Assembly (NCBI GenBank): GCA_025353985.1 | Contig: JANXNT010000325.1 | Span: 1 to 7,358, forward strand | Source of the DNA: Limnoglobus sp. | GTDB lineage: Bacteria > Planctomycetota > Planctomycetia > Gemmatales > Gemmataceae | DNA length: 7,358 bases | Direction of reading: 5' to 3' | In this document: one piece after another, positions 1-5,533 of the stretch | How the letters are laid out: each line of letters starts with the position of its first letter | Numbering within the stretch: the stretch's first letter is position 1 | Position numbers and translations under genes: made by a program | The notes under the pieces: model-generated | Database searches by the model: none | Told to the model about the DNA's origin: nothing | Seen by the model: only the letters and a program-made list of their open reading frames with translations

Positions 1-54
1 TGGGTTCTTCGGTCCTGAAGGGGATCGCTCACGTAGCCGATGGTGGTACCATGA

Positions 55-72
55 GATGGGTCAGCACCCATC
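55..72. repeat. Perfect 7-bp inverted repeat (hairpin)
   Basis: GATGGGT (55-61) and ACCCATC (66-72) are perfect reverse complements around a 4-base loop, CAGC. On the plus strand a short T run (84-87) follows about 11 bases later, which is too far for a standard intrinsic terminator. It overlaps the end of the open plus frame that stops at 80-82. It could be a weak terminator of an upstream gene or a chance hairpin. Confidence 0.35.
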
Positions 73-201
73 ATCCGTGTGACTTTTCGCGTCGCGTCTC
101 GAAGACTCGCCACGACTAGTTTTTTAGGATATTTGCCCACGCGCAGGCTTAAGAACTGCGGCTATCAAAATAAGAATAGAATTGATACGTTGTCGCATCT
201 G

Positions 202-221
202 AAAAGGCATCAATCGATGCC
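202..221 (-). terminator. Probable intrinsic terminator of the leftward kinase gene
   Basis: Reading the minus strand, GGCATC (221-216), a 4-base loop GATT and GATGCC (211-206) form a perfect 6-bp stem, followed at once by TTTT (205-202). The hairpin begins only 6 bases after the TAG stop of the kinase gene (230-228). Position, orientation and the T run together suggest a rho-independent terminator. The stem is short and the T run is only four bases, so it may be inefficient. Read on the plus strand it has no T run after it. Confidence 0.5.
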
Positions 222-227
222 GCTCCA

Positions 228-1400
228 CTACCTGCGGCGAAACCACAAGCGGAAGCGTGCGAAGCTAATCGGTTCTGGCGCGAGGGGCGTGCTGTTCGAT
301 TGAAAGGATGCGGTCGCGCAGAGGACTTCCTCGGCCGAGCGCGGGCGGTCGTTGGGGTTCGGTGCGAGGCAGGCGATTGCGAGTTGTACCCAGGCGGGTT
401 CAGCACCGCAGCTTCGCAGGCGTTCGTGAGCTTCGCGCAAGTCGCCCGCACGTGCCTTCGCCCAAATCGCGGGCATCGTTTCGCCGACGTATGGCGGTTG
501 CCCGGTGAAAATTTCGCACAAGATGCCGCCCAGCCCGAAGACGTCCGATCGCTCGTTCCACAGGGCGCATTCGCCCGATGCTTGCTCCGGCGGGATGAAC
601 GCGGGTGTGCCGATGGCCGCGCCGAATTGCGTGAGAAACGGCGACGGCGTTAGCGCCGGTTCGCCATCGCACGGCTCCGGCGGTTCACCCACGACTTTCG
701 CCAAACCCCAGTCGAGAACTCGCACCTGCCCGAACCCGGACACCATCACGTTCGCCGGTTTCAGGTCGCGATGGATCACACCTTTGGCATGCGCATACGC
801 CACCGTTTCGCAGACGCGCTCGAAGATGCGCAGCAATTGCGAATGATCGGAATCGGCGGAAGATCGCGCGGCCAGAACCGCTTCGAGCGTGCGGCCATAC
901 ACGTAGCGCATCGTCAGGAACGGGCGACCATCAGGGAATCGACCGACGTCGTAAATCGGCACGATGCCGGGGTGTTGCAGTTGCCCGTTGATGCGGGCTT
1001 CGCGCAGGAATCGGCGTTCGGCGGTGGCATGGCCACGCAGTTCGTCCCGCAGCAACTTGATGACGAGTTCGCGGCCGATCAACCGGTCGTGCGCACGCAA
1101 TAACACGCCCATGCCGCCACGGGCAATCTCGCCGATCAGTTCGTAGCGCGATGCCGCACACATCGCATCGGACGGGATCATGCCGCTAGCGGAACGCCCC
1201 GGTGGCGGCGTCTCAACGTCGGAAGGATTCACGGGCGGGATGGTCAGATTTGGCAGGGGTTCGCACATCGTGCGATGCGTGGCCACCGCAAATTCGCGTG
1301 CGATCTCGTGGGCACCCGCAATGTGCGTGCGATGAGCCGAGTCGCGTTGCGGGTTCGATGGGTTCATGGCATTTCCGGACCGCGACGATACAGTCTGCAT
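228..1400 (-). CDS. Soluble Hanks-type Ser/Thr protein kinase (planctomycete family)
   Basis: The product is predicted to transfer phosphate from ATP to Ser/Thr residues of unknown targets. Using the ATG at 1400 (390 aa), the kinase domain spans about residues 86-362. It shows a glycine loop GEIARGGMGVL (90-100), ATP lysine K115 (LVIKLL), helix-C glutamate E134, catalytic loop HRDLKPAN (210-217, base D212), a DWG metal motif (230-232) in place of DFG, GTPAFIPPE (264-272), D286 and the late R352. All catalytic residues are present, so it should be active. The activation segment is long, with a proline-rich insert. About 85 residues of low-complexity, Ser/Pro-rich sequence precede the domain, and only about 28 follow it, ending FRLWFRRR. 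There is no membrane segment and no WD40, TPR or PASTA sensor, whereas many relatives carry a long C-terminal extension. Start choice: the frame extends to a GTG at 1484 without a clear ribosome binding site. The ATG at 1400 has AGGGGGA 11 bases upstream, and the ATG at 1367 is also possible. The gene is monocistronic and divergent from the second kinase. Confidence 0.85.
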   Translation of the reverse strand: MQTVSSRSGNAMNPSNPQRDSAHRTHIAGAHEIAREFAVATHRTMCEPLPNLTIPPVNPSDVETPPPGRSASGMIPSDAMCAASRYELIGEIARGGMGVLLRAHDRLIGRELVIKLLRDELRGHATAERRFLREARINGQLQHPGIVPIYDVGRFPDGRPFLTMRYVYGRTLEAVLAARSSADSDHSQLLRIFERVCETVAYAHAKGVIHRDLKPANVMVSGFGQVRVLDWGLAKVVGEPPEPCDGEPALTPSPFLTQFGAAIGTPAFIPPEQASGECALWNERSDVFGLGGILCEIFTGQPPYVGETMPAIWAKARAGDLREAHERLRSCGAEPAWVQLAIACLAPNPNDRPRSAEEVLCATASFQSNSTPLAPEPISFARFRLWFRRR

Positions 1401-1594
1401 TTCGGACAAAGTCCCCCTAGTGTTGTCTAACAGGATCGCCGTTTGCACAAGCAAAGCGACCGCGAACGAGGATGGAAAATTCACACCCGCAGCCGCAAGC
1501 TCGGCATACTTGCGCCAGCAATGACAATCGCCAAAATCGCCAACGCTTGCGCAGATAGGATTGTCCGCACCGTCGATTTCGGACCGTTAAAAAC

Positions 1595-1624
1595 TTGCCC
1601 CGCGACGAGATATGGTAAGCTAAT
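1595..1624 (+). promoter_or_regulatory. Candidate sigma-70-like promoter for kinase-LRR-tsaB-hemW
   Basis: TTGCCC (1595-1600) resembles a -35 box. TAAGCT (1616-1621, 15-base spacer) or GCTAAT (1619-1624, 18-base spacer) could serve as the -10 box. The site lies just upstream of the kinase start and within the more AT-rich end of the gap. If it is used, transcription would begin at about 1625-1632. That would favour the GTG start at 1657 over the upstream ATG at 1630. Both boxes are imperfect and planctomycete promoters are poorly defined, so this is a position-based guess. Confidence 0.25.
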
Positions 1625-1644
1625 AGCACATGTCCGAACGCAGC

Positions 1645-1651
1645 GGAGGAG
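1645..1651 (+). promoter_or_regulatory. Strong ribosome binding site that fixes the kinase start at GTG 1657
   Basis: GGAGGAG sits 5 bases upstream of GTG (1657-1659). This is a near-perfect Shine-Dalgarno sequence at good spacing. The in-frame ATG at 1630 lies upstream of this site and has no comparable signal. Initiation at GTG gives an N-terminus MGLFDFLTGKNKK, a natural-looking protein start. Confidence 0.75.
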
Positions 1652-1656
1652 CTATC

Positions 1657-2565
1657 GTGGGTCTGTTCGACTTCCTGACCGGCAAAAACAAAAAACGCGC
1701 GCCCCAGGCCAACACCAAGGGCATGAAGAAGGCGGACCTCGCCAAACGCTGGGAACTGAGCGGTCGCACCGGCCAGGGGAGCATGTCGAAGGTTTACAAG
1801 GCATTCGACAAGACGCTCGGGCGAACCGTTTGCTTGAAGTTACTCGACAAGGTCAAGACGCAGAAATTCGAGAGCCGTTTTACCTCGCAAGGGTTGGTCA
1901 AACCGACCGAAGGCGCGATTTGTTCGGCGATCACCCACGTGAACTGCGTTCGCACCTACGAGTTCGGCGTGACGCTTCAGGGTGAGCCGTACCTCGTGAT
2001 GGAATGGATCGAAGGCCTCGGCTTGAACTACCTCGTCGAGACGAAGAACCTGCAACTGAACGGCAACCGCGTCAACTACTTGGTGCAACTCTGCGAAGCG
2101 ATGCAGTACATGCACGACCTGAAGTTCCTACACCGCGACCTCTGCCCGCGTAACGTCATGGTGGACAAAGAAGGCGTCGTCAAGCTCATCGATTTCGGCC
2201 TCACGATCCCGTACACGCCGCCGTTCTGCCAGCCGGGGAACCGCACGGGCACGATGGATATTCTCGCGCCGGAAATCATCAAGCGGCGCAGCACCGATCA
2301 CCGCGTCGATCTCTTCGCGCTCGGCGTGACGGCATTCGAAGTGTTCTCCGGCGGGCTGCCGTGGGAGCGTACGCCATCGTCCGAAGAGAACCTGCGTCGT
2401 CGTTTGAACACACCGCCCCGCAACCCGAAGGAACTCAACCCTGCCATCGACGACGACCTCGCCGCATTCCTTTTGAAGTCGATCTCCAAAGAGCCAGTCG
2501 ATCGGTATTCATCGGCAAACCAGATGAAAGAAGTGATTCTCAGCCTGAAACGGCAGGATTATTAA
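1657..2565 (+). CDS. Hanks-type protein kinase with atypical HRDLCPRN catalytic loop
   Basis: A 302-aa cytosolic protein kinase from the GTG start. The longer frame from ATG 1630 would add 9 residues. After a basic N-terminal tail of about 35 residues come a glycine loop (RTGQGSMSKVYKA, about 37-49, third glycine replaced by Ser), ATP lysine K61 (VCLKLL), a possible helix-C glutamate E85, the catalytic loop HRDLCPRN (159-166, base D161), DFG (179-181), APE (204-206), D218 and R283. The domain fills the rest of the protein; there is no membrane helix or sensor domain. The oddity is the catalytic loop. The lysine two residues after the catalytic Asp in Ser/Thr kinases is Cys163 here, and Arg165 stands at Asp+4, as in receptor tyrosine kinases (HRDLAARN). 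Substrate class is therefore uncertain; activity is still likely because Lys, Asp, Asn and DFG are all kept. The stop TAA overlaps the ATG of the LRR gene by one base, so the two are probably translated together. It is quite different from the divergent kinase to its left. Confidence 0.9.
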   Translation: MGLFDFLTGKNKKRAPQANTKGMKKADLAKRWELSGRTGQGSMSKVYKAFDKTLGRTVCLKLLDKVKTQKFESRFTSQGLVKPTEGAICSAITHVNCVRTYEFGVTLQGEPYLVMEWIEGLGLNYLVETKNLQLNGNRVNYLVQLCEAMQYMHDLKFLHRDLCPRNVMVDKEGVVKLIDFGLTIPYTPPFCQPGNRTGTMDILAPEIIKRRSTDHRVDLFALGVTAFEVFSGGLPWERTPSSEENLRRRLNTPPRNPKELNPAIDDDLAAFLLKSISKEPVDRYSSANQMKEVILSLKRQDY

Positions 2566-2567
2566 TG
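2555..2567 (+). promoter_or_regulatory. Stop-start overlap TAATG with internal ribosome binding site
   Basis: AGGA (2555-2558) lies inside the last codons of the kinase gene. Six bases later comes the TAATG overlap, with TAA at 2563-2565 and ATG at 2565-2567. The arrangement suggests terminating ribosomes restart on the LRR gene. It also decides the LRR start: the open frame continues upstream to 2361 inside the kinase gene, but a signal peptide begins exactly at this ATG. Confidence 0.7.
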
Positions 2568-3689
2568 CAACGGTTCATCGCACTCGTCGTCGTTCTCGGA
2601 TGTGGCGTGCTGTTTGCGCAGTCGCCAGAAAAGCCCGCAGCGGCGGTGCGCGACAAGAAAGCGGAAGCCGAGGCGGTGAAGTACGTCGAGTCGGTTGGCG
2701 GGCGGGCCGTGCTAGATGCGAGCGCGCGGGGCGAGCCGATTATCAGCGTCGTGTTCGCGGGGAAATCCGTGAAGGCCGTCGATGCCACCAAGCTGACCGC
2801 ATTAACCGCACTTCGCTATCTGGGTCTCGAAGACACGCAAGATACCGATGCCCTTTTGGCACAACTCAGTAACCTGCCGACGCTCAAAGCCGTCAACCTC
2901 AGTCGCGCGAAGTTCGGCGATGCGGGCTTCGTCCACCTCGCGAAACTCGCCGACCTCGAAGAACTCATCCTCGATGGCTCGCCCGTGACGGCAACGGGAA
3001 TCGCCGCACTCTCGAAGCTGAAAATGCTGCACAAATTGACGCTGCACAGCGCACCAGTCGATGATGCCATTGCGAAGGAACTCGCGGGGCTGACATCGCT
3101 GCGGCGATTGAACCTAACCGAAACGCAAGTCATGCTCGCCGGGCGGAATTGGACGACACTCGCGGAACTCGACACGCTCGATCTGACGCTTTGCCCCATC
3201 GACGACGACGGCCTGAAAGTGCTGGCGACGTTGCCGAAACTCGCGGACCTCGACCTCACCGGCACCGCGATCAGCGATAGCGGCCTGAAATCGCTAAGCG
3301 GGCGGAAGTCACTGCGGCGACTCGTGCTGGCCAAATGCGGTATCACCGGCAAGACCGCCGACGCGCTCCCCGCATCGCTCGAAGATCTCACGCTCGGCGG
3401 TAAATCGATCGACGATGCCGGACTCCGCCGGGTGGCAACGCTGGCATCGCTGAAGAAGCTGACTCTCATCGAAACGCAGATCACCGATGCCGGGGTGAAG
3501 ATCGTTTCGACATTGCCGAATCTCGAAGAGATCCACATCGAGAACGCGTTCGTCAGCAACGACGGCGCGAAGGAACTGGCCCGCACAACCACCTTGAAAC
3601 GCGCGACCTTCCTCAAAACAAAAGTCACGAAAGCGGTGGGCGACGAACTGCGGAAAACGCTGCCAAATCTGGCCGTGAGCTTCGAGTAA
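2565..3689 (+). CDS. Secreted leucine-rich-repeat protein
   Basis: A 374-aa exported protein of unknown specific function. Residues 1-18 form a signal peptide: Arg3, then a hydrophobic core, with a likely cleavage in VLFA|QSPEK. Cys13 is too early and its context too poor for a lipoprotein site. A charged Ala/Lys/Glu region (about 22-40) and a short pre-domain with GGRAVLD and IISVVF follow. From about residue 80 to the end there are 12 leucine-rich repeats with consensus L..L..L.L....I.D.GL..L. Nearly all are exactly 24 residues, beginning near 80, 104, 128, 152, 176, 199, 223, 247, 269, 293, 317 and 341, with a final LPNL cap. Repeat 5 lacks the usual D.GL half and repeat 8 is 22 residues. 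No transmembrane anchor or enzymatic domain is seen. Such solenoids usually bind proteins. The gene is translationally coupled to the kinase before it and is followed 4 bases later by tsaB. Family assignment is firm; role is not. Confidence 0.88.
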   Translation: MQRFIALVVVLGCGVLFAQSPEKPAAAVRDKKAEAEAVKYVESVGGRAVLDASARGEPIISVVFAGKSVKAVDATKLTALTALRYLGLEDTQDTDALLAQLSNLPTLKAVNLSRAKFGDAGFVHLAKLADLEELILDGSPVTATGIAALSKLKMLHKLTLHSAPVDDAIAKELAGLTSLRRLNLTETQVMLAGRNWTTLAELDTLDLTLCPIDDDGLKVLATLPKLADLDLTGTAISDSGLKSLSGRKSLRRLVLAKCGITGKTADALPASLEDLTLGGKSIDDAGLRRVATLASLKKLTLIETQITDAGVKIVSTLPNLEEIHIENAFVSNDGAKELARTTTLKRATFLKTKVTKAVGDELRKTLPNLAVSFE

Positions 3690-3693
3690 CACC

Positions 3694-4365
3694 ATGCCCG
3701 ACTATCGTCTCATTCTCGAAACTTCGGGCCGTATCGGGCAGGTCGGCCTGGCGCGCGGGGACGTTCTCGTTCGCGTGGCGATGCTCGATGCGACGCGGCG
3801 ACATGCACGCGATTTAAGCTCCACCGTAAGCCGTTTGCTCGCGGAAGAGGGCGTGACGCCACGCGAACTGGCGGGCATCATCGTTGGCGTCGGCCCCGGT
3901 GGCTACACCGGTTTGCGCGTCGGCGTGATGTCCGCGAAGGCGCTGGCGTATGCGGCCGGTTGCCCGCTGATCGCGGTGCCGACTTTCCACGCAATTGCCC
4001 ACCAGTCGCCCGCCTGCCAACGCCTCTGGGTACTCGCCGACGCACTGCAAGGCGCGATCTATTTCCAGCGATTCGAAGGTGGTTCGCCGATCGACGAACT
4101 GCAAATCGTGCCCGCTTCGGAGTGGTTGCCGTGGGCGAGTGGCGTAGCATTATCGGGGCCGGGCGTGGCGATTCATGCGGCACTGGTTTCGTGTGCAGCG
4201 AGGGTCGTGCCCGATGCCGAACGCGATCCGCAACTCGCGAGTCTACTTGCGGTCGGGTTGCGCATGCCGCCGGTCACGCGCGAAGAATTGCTCCGCCTCG
4301 AACCGATCTATCTGCGCGGCAGTTCCGCCGAAGAAAAAGCGAAAGCCACAGTGCCGCAAGTATGA
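3694..4365 (+). CDS. tsaB: tRNA threonylcarbamoyladenosine biosynthesis protein TsaB
   Basis: TsaB (YeaZ family) is the non-catalytic partner of TsaD. Together with TsaE and TsaC/Sua5 products they make the t6A modification at position 37 of ANN-decoding tRNAs in the cytosol. The 223-aa length fits the family (E. coli about 231). Visible marks are the N-terminal ASKHA-type strand LILETS (6-11), RRHARDL (35-41), the family signature GPGGYTGLRVG (67-77, usually GPGSFTGLR), the following helix AKALAYA (81-87) and the C-terminal PIYLRG (204-209). The acidic residue in the first strand is Glu (ETS) rather than the common Asp (DTS). The ATG lies 4 bases after the LRR stop with no strong ribosome binding site, which suggests expression by readthrough of the operon. 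The C-terminus is short and not truncated. tsaD and tsaE are not in the window. Confidence 0.93.
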   Translation: MPDYRLILETSGRIGQVGLARGDVLVRVAMLDATRRHARDLSSTVSRLLAEEGVTPRELAGIIVGVGPGGYTGLRVGVMSAKALAYAAGCPLIAVPTFHAIAHQSPACQRLWVLADALQGAIYFQRFEGGSPIDELQIVPASEWLPWASGVALSGPGVAIHAALVSCAARVVPDAERDPQLASLLAVGLRMPPVTREELLRLEPIYLRGSSAEEKAKATVPQV

Positions 4366-4372
4366 TGGCAAC

Positions 4373-5533
4373 ATGACATCACGATTGCCATCCTGGGTCG
4401 ATCCGCGCACGGCGTACGTTCACGTGCCGTTTTGCGGGCACCACTGCGGCTACTGCGACTTCGCCGTCACCGCAGGCAACGATCACCTCATCGAACTTTA
4501 CCTCGATGCGCTCGCGATGGAACTGGCGACACTCGGCGAACCGCGACCGGTGGAAAGCCTGTTCATCGGTGGTGGCACGCCGACGTATCTCAGTGCGGAT
4601 GCGCTGCGGCGGTTGCTGACGACGATTCGCGAATGGCTGCCGATCGTGCCGGGGTCGGCGGCTGAGTTCAGCATCGAATCGACGCCCGATAGCCTCGATG
4701 CGGAGAAGATCGCGGTGATGGCCGAATTCAGCGTGAACCGCCTGAGTATCGGCGTGCAATCGTTCCACACGCACGTGCTGCAGTCGCTCGAACGCCAACA
4801 TAGTGTCGAACGGATTGCCCGCGCCGTGGAGATCGTGCGGCCACAGATTCCGGCGCTGTCGTTCGACCTCATTTTCGGCGCGCCGGGGCAAACGGTACCC
4901 GAGTGGGAGGCCGACCTACACACGGCACTCGCGTTCGCCCCGGATCATTTATCCACGTACGGGCTGACGTACGAAAAAGGGACGCCACTCTGGAAACAGC
5001 GCGAACGCGGGCAGGTTCGCGAAGTCGGCGAAGACCTCGAATTGCAGATGTATCAGGCCGCGATTGCGAACTTACGCGGTGCCGGGTTCGAGCATTACGA
5101 AGTCTCGAATTTCGCGAAGCCCGGCCAGCGCTGTCGCCACAACGAACGCTACTGGGCGAACGATGCCTATTACGGTTTCGGCGTCGGTGCGGCACGATAC
5201 GTCGGCGGTTCGCGCGATCTCAACATCCGCGATACGAAGATGTACATTCGCAAAGTTCTCGCCGGGGAATCGCCGACATTTCAGACGGAAACGCTGAACG
5301 ATCGCGAACGCGCTTTCGAGACACTCGCGATTCAACTTCGCCGAATCCAGGGGATCGTCCGCGAAGATTTTCAGTCGCGAACCGGCTACGACATCGACAC
5401 GCTCATCGGCGAACCGCTCACACATTTTGCCAACGAGGGATTGCTAGAACTCACGGCGACTGACATAAGGCTGACACCCCGCGGCACCTACGTCGCCGAC
5501 GGCATCATCACCGCACTCATGAAGTCGGCCTAA
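4373..5533 (+). CDS. hemW: Heme chaperone HemW (radical SAM, HemN-like)
   Basis: HemW (YggW) is a radical-SAM-fold protein related to coproporphyrinogen dehydrogenase HemN. It binds heme and is thought to deliver it to respiratory enzymes, rather than act in porphyrin synthesis. The 386-aa product has the iron-sulfur motif CGHHCGYCDF (21-30: Cys21, Cys25, Cys28). The residue after the last Cys is Asp-Phe, as in HemW, not Cys as in true HemN. Next come FIGGGTPTYL (64-73, SAM-binding glycines), IESTP (101-105), NRLSIGVQSF (122-131), SFDLIFGAPGQT (163-174), and the HemW-type HNERYW (256-261) followed by YYGFGVGA (266-273). A winged-helix-like HemN C-terminal region covers about 310-380. The frame is open upstream to 4175, but that stretch lies inside tsaB. 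The ATG at 4373 starts 7 bases after the tsaB stop and gives the normal family length. No strong ribosome binding site is visible. Earlier annotation of such proteins as oxygen-independent coproporphyrinogen III oxidase is probably wrong in function. Confidence 0.93.
   Translation: MTSRLPSWVDPRTAYVHVPFCGHHCGYCDFAVTAGNDHLIELYLDALAMELATLGEPRPVESLFIGGGTPTYLSADALRRLLTTIREWLPIVPGSAAEFSIESTPDSLDAEKIAVMAEFSVNRLSIGVQSFHTHVLQSLERQHSVERIARAVEIVRPQIPALSFDLIFGAPGQTVPEWEADLHTALAFAPDHLSTYGLTYEKGTPLWKQRERGQVREVGEDLELQMYQAAIANLRGAGFEHYEVSNFAKPGQRCRHNERYWANDAYYGFGVGAARYVGGSRDLNIRDTKMYIRKVLAGESPTFQTETLNDRERAFETLAIQLRRIQGIVREDFQSRTGYDIDTLIGEPLTHFANEGLLELTATDIRLTPRGTYVADGIITALMKSA

Larger units (their letters stand above)
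1..227. other. Intergenic or unassigned left edge, no supported gene
   Basis: I see no gene here that I can defend. Two frames are open to the left edge. A plus frame from base 2 stops at 80-82 (ending ...GQHPSSV). A minus frame starts at an ATG at 74 or 71 (MMGADPSHGTT...) and runs off the window. Neither has recognisable motifs, a clear ribosome binding site or decisive codon bias, so either, or neither, could be the edge of a neighbouring gene. Bases about 115-190 are clearly AT-richer than the rest of the window, which fits non-coding DNA. They contain a 6-bp inverted repeat (TATCAA at 163-168, TTGATA at 182-187) of unknown meaning. Confidence 0.5.
1401..1656. promoter_or_regulatory. Divergent intergenic region between two kinase genes
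   Basis: These roughly 250 bases separate two kinase genes transcribed away from each other, so promoters for both should lie here. On the minus strand AGGGGGA (1418-1412) is a plausible ribosome binding site for the leftward kinase start at 1400, and GGACAAAGTCC (1404-1414) forms a 4-bp inverted repeat partly overlapping it. A perfect tandem repeat of the 9-mer AATCGCCAA lies at 1526-1534 and 1535-1543. I found no confident operator, riboswitch or RNA gene. A small hydrophobic frame on the minus strand (1481-1570) was considered and not called. Confidence 0.5.

Noticed and set aside
163..187. TATCAA/TTGATA inverted repeat in the AT-rich left edge
   Set aside because: Only 6 bp with a 13-base spacer in AT-rich DNA; expected by chance and tied to no gene start.
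79..303. Open plus-strand frame of 74 codons over the left edge and kinase 3' end
   Set aside because: Low-complexity basic translation, no ribosome binding site, spans the AT-rich gap and runs antisense into the kinase gene; best explained as chance.
1401..1484. N-terminal extension of the leftward kinase from GTG 1484 (hydrophobic FAVALLVQTAILL), possibly a membrane anchor
   Set aside because: No ribosome binding site at 1484, and a better one (AGGGGGA) precedes ATG 1400. The stretch overlaps the expected promoter region. Kept only as an alternative start.
1481..1570. Small minus-strand frame (GTG at 1570) encoding a hydrophobic 29-residue peptide with ALAILAIVIAG, ending at the alternative kinase start
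   Set aside because: It resembles a single membrane helix, but there is no ribosome binding site, the start is GTG and the repetitive GCGATT words alone produce the hydrophobic stretch. It would need conservation to be called.
2361..2564. Upstream extension of the LRR frame inside the kinase gene
   Set aside because: A signal peptide begins exactly at ATG 2565 with a good ribosome binding site; the upstream part is an out-of-frame reading of the kinase.
2565..2610. Lipoprotein signal (Cys13 in VVVLGCG) in the LRR protein
   Set aside because: Cys is too close to the N-terminus and Leu at -2 is a poor lipobox; ordinary signal peptidase I cleavage after VLFA fits better.
2816..3628. Long minus-strand frame of 270 codons opposite the LRR gene
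   Set aside because: Ser/Arg/Val-rich shadow of a GC-rich repeat gene; the plus strand has the signal peptide, the repeats and operon context.
4175..4372. Upstream extension of the hemW frame inside tsaB
   Set aside because: Cys/Arg/Lys-rich translation unlike HemW; the ATG at 4373 gives normal family length and follows the tsaB stop.
3960..4376. Second plus-strand frame overlapping tsaB
   Set aside because: Arg-rich shadow frame in GC-rich DNA; the tsaB frame carries the GPGGYTGLR signature.
4373..5533. Calling this gene hemN (oxygen-independent coproporphyrinogen III oxidase)
   Set aside because: The motif is CxxxCxxCDF and HNxxYW is present, both HemW features; HemN has a further Cys after the third cluster cysteine and is longer.
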